Made by a program: the position numbers and the translations under genes. 64,000 nucleotides of DNA, taken from contig NC_034009.1 of the NCBI RefSeq assembly GCF_000346465.2, positions 14,021,730 to 14,085,729 on the forward strand, read 5' to 3'. This document shows, one piece after another, positions 55,974 through 64,000 of the stretch. Origin of the DNA: Prunus persica. Lineage: Eukaryota > Streptophyta > Magnoliopsida > Rosales > Rosaceae. The notes beneath the pieces are model-generated. The model was not told the DNA's origin. It saw nothing but the letters and a program-made list of their open reading frames with translations, and made no database searches. Within the stretch, counting starts at the first letter, position 1. Every line of letters begins with the position of its first letter.

Positions 55974-56249
55974 TTGCAGCTTTCCGGCTGTGTGGCGATG
56001 GATACAATAAAAAAGTTGTATTCAAGCTACCCCAAGGACGACTTAAAAAGATTAGAGAAAGAGGTGAGCTCTAAATTACAAGCTAACTGCCCCTATATTA
56101 ATATGTTGCACGCCTTTGATTCCTCATGGGTTCTTCGAAATGACTGCTTCCAGGTTGATGAGTTGACTAAAAAGTTCGTCGAGACATCAGAGGACTTGTC
56201 CCTCCAAGGCAAAGGAGAAGGAGATCTGTGCAGACTAAAAGGTGATATT
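55974..56249 (+). pseudogene. Organellar ribosome recycling factor, 3' fragment
   Basis: RRF splits post-termination ribosomes in organelles. After an acceptor-like AG, the segment reads AMDTIKKLYSSYPKDDLKRL and ends EKEV at a GTGAGC donor (56064). A 90-bp intron follows (to 56153), then DELTKKFVETSEDL. This matches the C-terminal helices of plant organellar RRF. The intron is a multiple of three with no stop, so the frame also reads through it. After SEDL the expected KAKEKEI occurs one base out of frame (56203-56223) and is followed by a stop at 56233, the normal C-terminus. So a small insertion broke the gene. No upstream RRF exons are seen in the window. The conserved introns argue for a genomic rather than retro-copied fragment. 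Confidence 0.7.
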
Positions 56250-56877
56250 TTGTCTGTGTTTTTGAATCTTGATTGGAATCCACACCTCCTTTCTCGAAGA
56301 GCTATAACTGAATTTGCTATTGAATTATGTTATTTTGCATTTGAATCTTGATTCGCGGAAGGCCACACCTCCTTTCTGCAATTAAATGACCTTTAACTAT
56401 GCAAACTTGCATTTCAGGCTCTATCTTTTCAATTATTGCGGATGTATGCCAGATGACCTAGTTCTCAAAGACAAGATATGAACCTATGTAAGTTGATGCT
56501 TCCACATAGAGCTTTGAATTTTATTGAAGAAAATTGCACATGCTTATTTATTGGTATTTTTGTAATGTATATCATTTTAAAATTTTTGTTGTGTTTTTGG
56601 TGTCTTCCGAGCATTACTGGAAATCGGGTCAACCTTTGATAGGTTACATTTTGAGCTTATTTATGCAGGGTATAGGATTTGTGCTGAAATTTCTACAAGT
56701 AAATTAATGCTGATATTTTTTGGTGTTCGGCAACCTAGGAATTTGTATAGCAAACTTGAATCTGATCTCCAAAGTATTAAGAAACGTAATGCAGAACTCT
56801 TTGAACAGTTAAAGAAGGGGCGAGAGGATTTTGTGAGTGTTTCTAAGCTAAGTAATATCTCTTTTAAAGGTTTGAAC
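56250..56877 (+). other. Exon-like segments of an unrecognised gene, cut by a gypsy LTR
   Basis: Two stretches look exonic. One follows AACTTGCATTTCAG at about 56419 (ALSFQLLRMYA) and another follows CGGCAACCTAG at about 56741 (LYSKLESDLQSIKKRNAELF and EQLKKGREDF, a coiled-coil-like segment). They share the RRF fragment's orientation but are not RRF. The second region is truncated by the LTR that starts near 56878. I do not recognise the protein. Confidence 0.35.
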
Positions 56878-57386
56878 TGTGTTTACACCATAATGAACCG
56901 AGCAGACTCAGCACCAAAGTGACTAGCACCAAGGCAGCCACGCCTTCTCCTGTGCCGAAGGAAGACACACTTCCGAGGTGCCAGACACCTACCAAAGCTC
57001 CCAGCTGCCAAACTTAATCTCCAGGACACGTGTCGCCACCACAACGGCTTGCACAAAGTCCCACATTGGAACTTTGTGCAAACCTCCTACTCTCACCTCC
57101 CTATAAATAGGGAACAGTACCCAGGTAAAAAGGACAACTATTCTCCCACTTTTACTGTTACTCTGCCAGAATTACTACTTGTAACTGACTTAGGCATCGG
57201 AGAGTTTTTGGCCGACACCACACCGGTGTCCGAAGCTTAACGATTGCCTCTCCCACTTTGTCTTCTGCAGGTTTCCCATCAACCTATATTTCACCAAGGG
57301 CCTCAGCTCTCTTCCCTGCTGAAGACCCCGCATACCTAATCACTAAGTTGGACTCACTATTGGCCGGGCCATTTTGAGCATCAACA
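56878..57386 (+). repeat. Second Tat element 5' LTR
   Basis: Proposed ends are TGTGTTTACACC and GAGCATCAACA. The right end is fixed by the primer site and the left end by the TG and the change in composition. TATAAATA at 57102-57109 is a good promoter TATA box. The 3' LTR is not in the window, so the left end is provisional. Confidence 0.65.
57102..57109 (+). promoter_or_regulatory. LTR TATA box
   Basis: CTATAAATAGG is a consensus plant TATA box, about 275 bp before the primer-binding site. It likely sets the element's transcript start near 57135. Confidence 0.65.
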
Positions 57387-57389
57387 GTT

Positions 57390-57407
57390 TGGCGCCGTCT
57401 GTGGGAA
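57390..57407 (+). promoter_or_regulatory. Primer-binding site of the second Tat element
   Basis: TGGCGCCGTCTGTGGGAA, directly after the LTR, is the common plant gypsy primer site. Confidence 0.88.
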
Positions 57408-57498
57408 CTCGACACTTGAATCCCCTCTTTCTCTATCAGCCCAGCTGGCTCCTTCACCCATCAGGCCCCGTCGCCTCTTCTTCACCCCACACTCTGCT

Positions 57499-59171
57499 AT
57501 GCCGACCGAGGATAGCCGCGATACCCAGCATCATACCCCCCGCGATGGTACTTCTAGAAGGAAATCTTTGGAAGATGCCACTCTCCAGGCAGAAGTGGAG
57601 CGCCTCCGCGACAGTGTCACTAAAATGTCGGAAAAATACGAGCACCTTCATTGCAGGAACGTTGAGCTAGAACATGACTACCGTGCTTTAAAGCGGAACT
57701 GGGAAAGGACTCACACCCAGGATGCCCAGCAAGACCTCACCCAGAACGTTGGGCTTATTCAGCCGAACCAGCCAGTACATTCCAGCCACAGTGCCTCGGC
57801 CCAAGCTAGGCTCCGCAAGGGTAAAGACCACCTTCATCCGGAGATAACCCAGTCACGACCCCTTTGCGTTCCCCCACCGAGGGACCGGCCCCATGAACCA
57901 GTCAGGATCTACCAAGATTGCAGGGATCGCCTCTCGGACCGTCAGCCAAGGCCGATCCCTATCCCTGTCAACCTCGAAGACCCACGGGTGACACACCTGG
58001 GCCACTCGCCAGCCCCCGTCCGCATACCCGACGAGGAAGGTGTCGGGGACTCGGATACTTGGGAATTTTATAATTCAGAGACCTGGCCAAATTACCACAC
58101 CGAGGCGCTGGAAAATTGGGAACAATCCCCAGTCCCTGTCTGCCCCGCCCCCAGGCCTTTGGCACCTGAAACTCTTCCTCATGCCGACCCGGCCATGAGG
58201 CTTCTCTTTGAAAAGGTCCGGCGCCTGGAAAGCGAACAACATCGCAGCCATCAACCCCTCTGGGCAAAACCACGACCAGGGCCCTTTACCGAACGCATCC
58301 TCCACTACCACCAGGAGAAAGATATCCAGCCACTCCGCATCGCTTTCTACACTAGCACGGAGGACCCTCTCACCCACATCCACTCCTTCCAGTCTGCCCT
58401 TGGGTGCAAAGGCCTCACTGATGAAGGCATGTGCCTCCTTTTCCCTTCCACCCTCAGTGGCGCGGCCCTGAATTGGTTCTACAGGCTCTACCCCCGCACC
58501 ATCAACTCCTTCGATAGTCTCAAACAGACGTTCCTGGACCATTTTATGATCCAGACTGATCGCCTATACTCTGCCGACGACTTGTATATGCTTAGGCAGG
58601 CTGAGGACGAACCCCTTCGGGAATATGCAGCTCGGTTCAGTCATGAGTACTCCCGCTGCCCAGACACTGACGATCGCGCTGCCTTCGGCGCTTTTAAGAG
58701 CGGCCTCCGCGAGTCCAACTTCCGCTACCTAGTTCATAGCAACAGTTGGAACACATATGCAGAGCTGATGAAGCAGGCGGCGGTCCATGCTAAGGCTGAA
58801 TACTTCAATTCCAAGCGTGGCCCAGCCAACTTGATGCGCAACGCTTTCGCTGATCCTCCACCTGCTTTAGCACTCGCCCCAGCCCCACCTCAGCATTCTA
58901 CCCCTGCCCCGAGTGCCCAGGACAACCAACAACATAAGCGGAAGGATAGCTACCAGCATCCCTTCGGTAATAACAAACGTGGCAGACATGGCAACCACCA
59001 CCACTCTAGTGGAAGCAACCCTCCCAAGACGGCTGATCGGGCCCCACTTCCATTCACACCCAGGCCCAGGTTTGAGGTTTTTACGACCCTCAATACCACC
59101 TATGAGAACGTCCTGGTGCGTGAAGCCCCCATCATCCCCAAGCCACCCCCCGGAGACCATCCAACAAGCCT
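57499..59171 (+). pseudogene. Gag of the second Tat element
   Basis: The start chosen is the first Met after the leader (MPTEDSRDTQHHTPRDGTSR). An N-terminal coiled coil (LQAEVERLRDSVTKMSEKYE) and a Pro/Arg-rich linker are followed by the gag core: PLRIAFYTSTEDPLTHIHSF, LFPSTLSGAALNWFYRLYPR, FDSLKQTFLDHFMIQ, EPLREYAARFSHEYSRCP. A basic, His/Lys-rich nucleocapsid region follows (NNKRGRHGNHHHSSGSN). The frame slips at about 59150-59172, after which the protease frame continues with CCFHQFSGHDTESC. Confidence 0.87.
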
Positions 59172-60448
59172 ATGCCAAACATGGGGGTCTTCTGCTGCTT
59201 TCATCAATTCAGCGGCCATGACACCGAGTCTTGTGTTGCGTTGCGCAACATAATTGAAGGGCTCATCCGGGAGGGCAAGCTGGACAACTATGTGCGCAAC
59301 ATACCAGCCCCGCCTAACCCTCACCAACGACAAATCAACATGATCTCCACCATCAGCGGAGGTCCTACCCTGGCTGGCACCTCCAACAACTCCATCAAAC
59401 ATTATGTCCGCTCCACCTATGCGCACCAGGTCTTCAGCACCGAGCAGGGACGCTTGCCAAAGACCCACAGGACTGGCTGGGCCCCCATTACCTTCTGCGA
59501 GGAGGAGGAGCGTGGTGTTATCCTCCCCCATGACGATCCACTCATTATCCGGGCTGACATTTCTAACTTCGACGTTGGGCGTATCCTGGTGGACACTGGC
59601 AGCTCGGTCAGTGTGATGTTTGCCGAGGCCTTCAACGAACTCCAGGTCCCACCTCACCTACTCGACCGAAGCATCACACCCCTTGTGAGCTTCTCGGGTG
59701 ATGTGGTCCAGCCCATTGGCAGCATTCATCTCCCTATCTCAATTGGGGCCGCACCTCAGCGGACGACGATCACTACCCCCTTCCTTATCGTCGATTGCCC
59801 CACAGCCTACAACGTCATCCTCGGCCGCCCAGCCTTGGCCCAAATAAGGGCTTTTATTTCCACGCATATGCTGCTGTTGAAGTTTCCCACTCCCAATGGC
59901 CCAGGCACGGTGCGCGGCGACCAACTTGGGGCCCGAAGCTGCTATGCTTCAGCAGTCAAATCCACCAATCGCCAACCTAGGAGCGAGGCCTTTGCGGTAA
60001 CCATGGCGCCTGCCCCCCCTCAAGCTGGCACCGACCCACCTGAGGACCCGAGGGAGGAGTCTATCACACAACAGGCCGAACCTGTGGAGGACCTGGAGCT
60101 GGTTACCCTCCATGACGATATCCCGGATCGACAAGTCCGGATCGGCACCTCCATCTCGCCAGAGCTTCGCTCTGACCTGGTCGCCTTCCTCCGCCTCAAC
60201 TCCGAAGTCTTCGCATGGTCCTACAATGACATGCTTGGCATATCACCAGACATCATATCCCATAGGCTTAGCGTCAATCCTGCCATCAGACCAGTCCGAC
60301 AGAAGCGTCGCGCTTATGATCCCGAGCGCTATGAGGCCATGAGGGCGGAGGTGGATCGATTGAGTAGCATCGGATTCATCAGGGAGGTTGACTATCCTAC
60401 ATGGCTGGCTAATGTCATCATGGTCCGCAAGCCAAGAAAGGGCTGCGC
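59172..60448 (+). pseudogene. Protease and start of RT, second Tat element
   Basis: A Cys/His motif CCFHQFSGHDTESC and INMISTISGGP come first, then the retropepsin site GRILVDTGSSVSVMF (DTGS) and TAYNVILGRPALAQIRAF. The RT N-terminus follows: LRLNSEVFAWSYNDMLGISP, VRQKRRAYDPERYEAM, TWLANVIMVRKPRKG. A frameshift at about 60430-60448 ends the frame just before MCVDYTNLNRACPKDSFPLP. Only this slip separates protease from the open pol frame. Confidence 0.87.
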
Positions 60449-63277
60449 ATGTGTGTCGATTACACCAACCTTAATCGGGCTTGCCCAAAGGACAGCTTCC
60501 CGCTACCCCGCATTGACCAGCTAGTCGACGCCACAGCCGGCCACGCCCTCCTTAGCTTCATGGATGCTTATTCAGGTTACAACCAGATCTTCATGCACCC
60601 CGAAGATCAGGCCCACACCTCTTTCATTACGGACCGCGGCCTCTACTGCTATAAGGTGATGCCCTTCGGCCTCAAAAACGCCGGGGCCACATATCAGCGT
60701 CTGGTGAATCAGCTCTTTGCCCCACTGATTGGCAATACCATGGAGGTCTATGTCGATGACATGCTAGTCAAGAGTCGCACAGCTGACCAACACATCCCTA
60801 ACCTCTCTGCCATGTTCACCATCCTGAAGCAGTACAAAATGAGGCTTAACCCCACCAAATGTGCATTCGAGGTGGCTTCCGGCAAATTCCTTGGCTTCAT
60901 GATCAGCCAAAGGGGTATTGAAGCCAACCCAGAAAAGATCCAGGCCATCTTAGACATGACGGTACCTAAGACGGTCAAAGATATCCAAAGCCTTACAGGG
61001 CGTGTCGCAGCCCTGACCAGATTTATCTCCAAAGCCACTGACCGCTGCGCCCCATTCTTCAAGGCCCTTAAAGGCACCAAAAGAAACATCACCTGGACTG
61101 CTGAATGCGACACGGCTTTCAGCGAGCTCAAGGACTATATGGGCCGAGCCCCTTTATTGTCAACCCCTGAGCACGGAGACATCCTCGTGATTTATCTCTC
61201 CATCTCAGCTTCGGCTGTTAGCTCTGTGCTCATCCGATCAAAAGATAACGCGGAACACCCAGTGCATTATGTTAGTAAAGCATTGCAAGATGCCGAAGTT
61301 CGGTACCCGGACATCGAAAAATTGGCGTTCGCCCTGGTCGTCTCGGCAAGACGCCTCCGACCTTATTTCCAAGCTCACACCATCCATGTCTTAACCAACC
61401 AACCGCTCCGACAGGTGTTGCAGAAGCCAGAAACTTCTGGGAGGCTGATTAAGTGGGCCATTGAACTTGGCGAGTTTGATATCCATTACAAACCCCGCCC
61501 GGCTCTAAGGGGACAGGCCGTTGCTGACTTCCTATCCGAATTCACGGAGCCCCAAGCTTCCGCAGCTACCCAGCTCATAACCGAACCCAATCCCCCTCCC
61601 AGCCAGGACCAAACCCCCACCGAAGGCAATCTCGACCTAACCCAGCCCCTGTGGACCTTATTCGTAGACGGCTCTTCTAATGCCCAGGGCTGTGGGGCTG
61701 GCCTCGTTCTCATCTCCCCAGACAAGGTTGCCCTCGAGTACGCCCTTCGCTTCAAATTCCAAGCCTCCAACAATGAGGCCGAATATGAAACACTCTTAGT
61801 TGGTCTTCGATTAGCCAAAGAGATGGACGCCAGGCAAATTCAGATATTCAGCGATTCACAACTCGTGGTCCACCAGGTCAACCAGGACTTCACGGCTAAG
61901 GATGCCTCTATGACGGCCTACCTCCAGCACGCTCGGCACTTGCTGGCGACCTTCCACGCCCACTCTATCAAGCAAGTGCCGCGCTCCGAGAATAGCCATG
62001 CCGATGCACTAGCCAGGTTGGCATCAGCCTTGGAGCAAGGAATGGGTCGCCACATCCACATCGAGTTTTTGGCCCAGCCCAGCACACAAGCCCCACTCAT
62101 CTGCACTATTGATCACAGCCCTACATGGATGGACCCCATCCTCCAGTTCTTACAGAACCAAACACTACCGGCTAATCCGGCAGAAGCACGACGCGTTCGC
62201 CATCGCTCTGCCCGTTACCTGATCATTAACGGCTCCTTATACAAGCGGGGTTTCAGCCTTCCTTACCTCCAATGCCTGACTCCAGAGGAGGGTCACTATG
62301 TCCTCCGAGAAATCCATGAAGGCATATGCGGTAACCACTCGGGCGCACGCTCGCTGGCCCATAAGGCAATCCGCCAAGGATACTTCTGGCCATCGCTCCA
62401 CACTGACGCCCAGGAATTCACCCAGAAATGCGACAAGTGTCAGCGATTTGCCAACATTCCACAACTCCCGGCTGAACCATTGACTGCCATCGTCAGCCCT
62501 TGGCCATTTGCCCAATGGGGACTGGATCTCATTGGACCTATGCCAGAGGGCAAGGGCCAAGTCAAGTATGCAGTTGTGGCCGTAGACTACTTCACCAAGT
62601 GGGCTGAGGCCGAGGCCTTGGCCACCATCACTGCGGCTCGCATCGAATCCTTTGTGTGGCAAAACATTGTATGTCGCTTCGGCATCCCCAACTCCATCGT
62701 CACCGACAATGGCCGGCAATTTGACAACGCCAAATTCAAACAATTTTGTTCCAACCTCAAGATTCGTCTGTGTTTCGCCTCCCCAGCTCATCCTCAGTCC
62801 AATGGCCAGGTCGAAGCCGTGAACAAAATTATCAAGAAGACCCTCAAAACAAAACTTGACAAAGCCAAGGGCTGCTGGCCAGAACTACTCCCAGAAGTAC
62901 TCTGGTCCTACCGCACCACCTTCCGCACATCCACGGGTGAAACGCCGTTCTCCCTCTCATTTGGAACCGAGGCCGTGGCTCCGGTAGAGATTGGCCAGCC
63001 CACATACCGAACCTCCACTTACGATGCCACGGCCAATGACGAGCAGTTGGCCCTCAACCTCGACTTCATTGACGAGCTCCGGGACCAATCGAGCATGCGT
63101 AATGTCGCGTACAAACAACGGATCGCCAAATATTACGACTCCCGAGTCAAGCCCCGTGCTTTCAAAATGGGGGACTGGGTCATGCGCAAAGTTTCCTTGG
63201 CTACCAAAAATCCCAACGAAGGCAAGACGCTGCCTCACCCGTGGAATGCTAACCACCTCAAGTATTATTACAAGTAA
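60449..63277 (+). CDS. Pol of the second Tat element: RT, two RNase H domains, integrase
   Basis: A 942-codon open frame. RT: MCVDYTNLNRACPKDSFPLP, FMDAYSGYNQIFMHPEDQ, MPFGLKNAGATYQRLVNQLF, EVYVDDMLVKSRT (YVDD). The first RNase H is degenerate: IYLSISASAVSSVLI lacks the first Asp. The archaeal-type RNase H is complete: WTLFVDGSSNAQGCGAGLVL (Asp), NNEAEYETLLVGLRLA (Glu), IFSDSQLVVHQV (Asp), ENSHADALARLAS. Integrase: HEGICGNHSGAR with KCDKCQRF (HHCC), GLDLIGPMPEGKGQ, PNSIVTDNGRQFDN, NGQVEAVNKIIKKT (D-D-E). At the C-terminus NPNEGKTLPHPWNANHLKYY skips the usual NWEGPY...GAYRL stretch, so about 25-35 residues of the SH3-like end are missing. Confidence 0.9.
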   Translation: MCVDYTNLNRACPKDSFPLPRIDQLVDATAGHALLSFMDAYSGYNQIFMHPEDQAHTSFITDRGLYCYKVMPFGLKNAGATYQRLVNQLFAPLIGNTMEVYVDDMLVKSRTADQHIPNLSAMFTILKQYKMRLNPTKCAFEVASGKFLGFMISQRGIEANPEKIQAILDMTVPKTVKDIQSLTGRVAALTRFISKATDRCAPFFKALKGTKRNITWTAECDTAFSELKDYMGRAPLLSTPEHGDILVIYLSISASAVSSVLIRSKDNAEHPVHYVSKALQDAEVRYPDIEKLAFALVVSARRLRPYFQAHTIHVLTNQPLRQVLQKPETSGRLIKWAIELGEFDIHYKPRPALRGQAVADFLSEFTEPQASAATQLITEPNPPPSQDQTPTEGNLDLTQPLWTLFVDGSSNAQGCGAGLVLISPDKVALEYALRFKFQASNNEAEYETLLVGLRLAKEMDARQIQIFSDSQLVVHQVNQDFTAKDASMTAYLQHARHLLATFHAHSIKQVPRSENSHADALARLASALEQGMGRHIHIEFLAQPSTQAPLICTIDHSPTWMDPILQFLQNQTLPANPAEARRVRHRSARYLIINGSLYKRGFSLPYLQCLTPEEGHYVLREIHEGICGNHSGARSLAHKAIRQGYFWPSLHTDAQEFTQKCDKCQRFANIPQLPAEPLTAIVSPWPFAQWGLDLIGPMPEGKGQVKYAVVAVDYFTKWAEAEALATITAARIESFVWQNIVCRFGIPNSIVTDNGRQFDNAKFKQFCSNLKIRLCFASPAHPQSNGQVEAVNKIIKKTLKTKLDKAKGCWPELLPEVLWSYRTTFRTSTGETPFSLSFGTEAVAPVEIGQPTYRTSTYDATANDEQLALNLDFIDELRDQSSMRNVAYKQRIAKYYDSRVKPRAFKMGDWVMRKVSLATKNPNEGKTLPHPWNANHLKYYYK

Positions 63278-63594
63278 ACATATCTAGACCCTAGGACAAT
63301 ACTTTGGTCTTGATTATTTACTGTAAGGTAGAAGTAAGGTATCTAGACCCTAGACCACTTGTACCTTCTGCCTTTCGGCATCTATTTAAATGAAACGCCT
63401 GACTCCGGCTCATTTTCATGCATTCACATGGCTATTACTTTACTAGCACAATTGATATCACACAAGTCTCATATCATAAATAAAAACACCCTTGCTCCAG
63501 GCAAGGACAAGTGTTCATACATAAACAAAATAAACTGTTCCAACACAATCACTAAAGTACAAAATCACTATAACACATAACGAAGGCAACGCCT
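63278..63594. other. Spacer between pol and antisense ORF
   Basis: About 320 bp with no ORF of note. GTATCTAGACCCTAG appears near 63338 and a shorter copy, ATATCTAGACCCTAG, at 63279. It separates two converging coding regions. Confidence 0.55.
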
Positions 63595-63948
63595 TCAAGA
63601 CTCGGTCAACGGGGCATCCTCAGTGGCCGGCTCAGCCTCTGGTGTCAGGGCGCTAGCATCAGCAGGAGGGGTCTGAGCAGGAGGCTCGCCACTGGTGTCA
63701 AAGTTAATCTCCACCGAGGGGTTGAACCTAACCAACCTATCTTCCCAGCGAAGCTGCTCATCAACCAGTCGGTCCATGATATAGCTCTTCAGCTCCTCTG
63801 AGGATCGAAAGGACTCAATCGCCTCGACTCGGGCAGCAGCCACCTTCTCGGCCTTCGATCTCTTCAGCTCCTCCACCTCCTTGGCCAGGGCCGCCTTTTG
63901 AACCAACAAGGCGTTCTTCTCTCGGATGGCCTCCTGCGCCTCTGCCAT
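63595..63948 (-). pseudogene. Antisense coiled-coil ORF in the second Tat element (partial)
   Basis: A minus-strand frame converging on pol. It has a Lys/Glu/Ala coiled-coil segment (VQKAALAKEVEELKRSKAEK), then SFRSSEELKSYIMDRLVDEQ, LVRFNPSVEINFDTSGE and an acidic Pro/Ala tail before a natural stop. Right of 63948 the coil seems to continue (EIQRLKRRDG) in another frame with a TAG, so a frameshift may lie there and the real start is beyond the window. By position and character it resembles the last exon of the antisense gene in the first Tat element, but the two share no sequence I can align by eye. Confidence 0.6.
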
Positions 63949-64000
63949 TTTGCTCTTGGCTAGCCATCCCGCCTCTTCAGCCTCTGGATCTCCTTGTCAG

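Larger units (their letters stand above)
56878..64000 (+). mobile_element. Second Tat-lineage Ty3/gypsy element (right end outside)
   Basis: A 5' LTR (about 509 bp), primer site TGGCGCCGTCTGTGGGAA, gag, protease, RT, degenerate RNase H, archaeal-type RNase H and integrase are in standard order. It is GC-rich (many CCx codons) and so differs from its AT-rich surroundings and from the first Tat element. After pol comes a minus-strand ORF. The 3' LTR lies beyond the window. Two frameshifts and an integrase C-terminal deletion are visible, but no nonsense codon in the long pol frame. Confidence 0.9.

Noticed and set aside
62237..62791. Minus-strand 184-codon frame in pol of the second Tat element
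   Set aside because: High GC content makes long open antisense frames by chance. The plus frame has integrase motifs.
1..64000. CRISPR arrays, operons, riboswitches, tRNA or rRNA genes
   Set aside because: No spaced direct-repeat arrays, no polycistronic bacterial layout, and no cloverleaf or rRNA-like segments were found. The window is plant nuclear DNA.

Overview
This window is nuclear DNA from a flowering plant, most likely a woody eudicot. The evidence is spliced genes with AT-rich introns, a chloroplast-import gene, and many LTR retrotransposons and cut-and-paste transposons with target-site duplications (TSDs). The species cannot be named from the sequence. Roughly three quarters of the window is transposable-element DNA, with a few host genes or gene remnants between the elements.

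Layout. At 1-1392 (minus strand) is the 5' part of TIC22, which runs off the left edge. Its upstream flank holds a Tourist-like element (1683-3560) with a Mutator-like element nested inside it (1722-2578, perfect 9-bp TSD), then a small MITE (3674-4007). From 4103 to 25235 is a three-layer nest: a Ty1/copia element (TSD GGTTC), split in its integrase by a reverse-oriented solo LTR (TSD GTTAA), itself split by a nearly full-length Ty3/gypsy element of the Tat lineage (7432-21984, with an archaeal-type second RNase H). Between its integrase and 3' LTR this Tat element carries a spliced antisense gene of about 1,000 codons, with a plant mobile domain, an acidic linker and a coiled coil.

From 28061 to 34335 lies the best-preserved host gene: five exons, in phase throughout, predicting a 1,042-residue acidic protein with one C2H2 zinc finger. 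It is followed by a long-TIR element (34860-35856) and a frameshifted defensin-like pseudogene (36203-36961). An Athila-type gypsy element (39154-50326; equal-length LTRs, TSD TAGCT) splits an ORF of another transposon family. Next come an almost autonomous PIF/Harbinger element (51120-55442; SANT-like ORF plus DDE transposase), a fragment of an organellar ribosome recycling factor gene, and a second Tat-lineage element (from 56878) that runs off the right edge and also carries an antisense ORF beyond its integrase.

Functionally, TIC22 and the zinc-finger gene look like the working host genes. The mobile elements are mostly inactivated, and their nonsense codons are mostly of the type made by C-to-T deamination. 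LTR divergence (copia about 7%, first Tat about 2%, Athila below 1%, all counted by eye) agrees with the nesting order. The most interesting feature is the retrotransposon-borne antisense PMD/coiled-coil gene, together with a comparable antisense ORF in the second Tat element.
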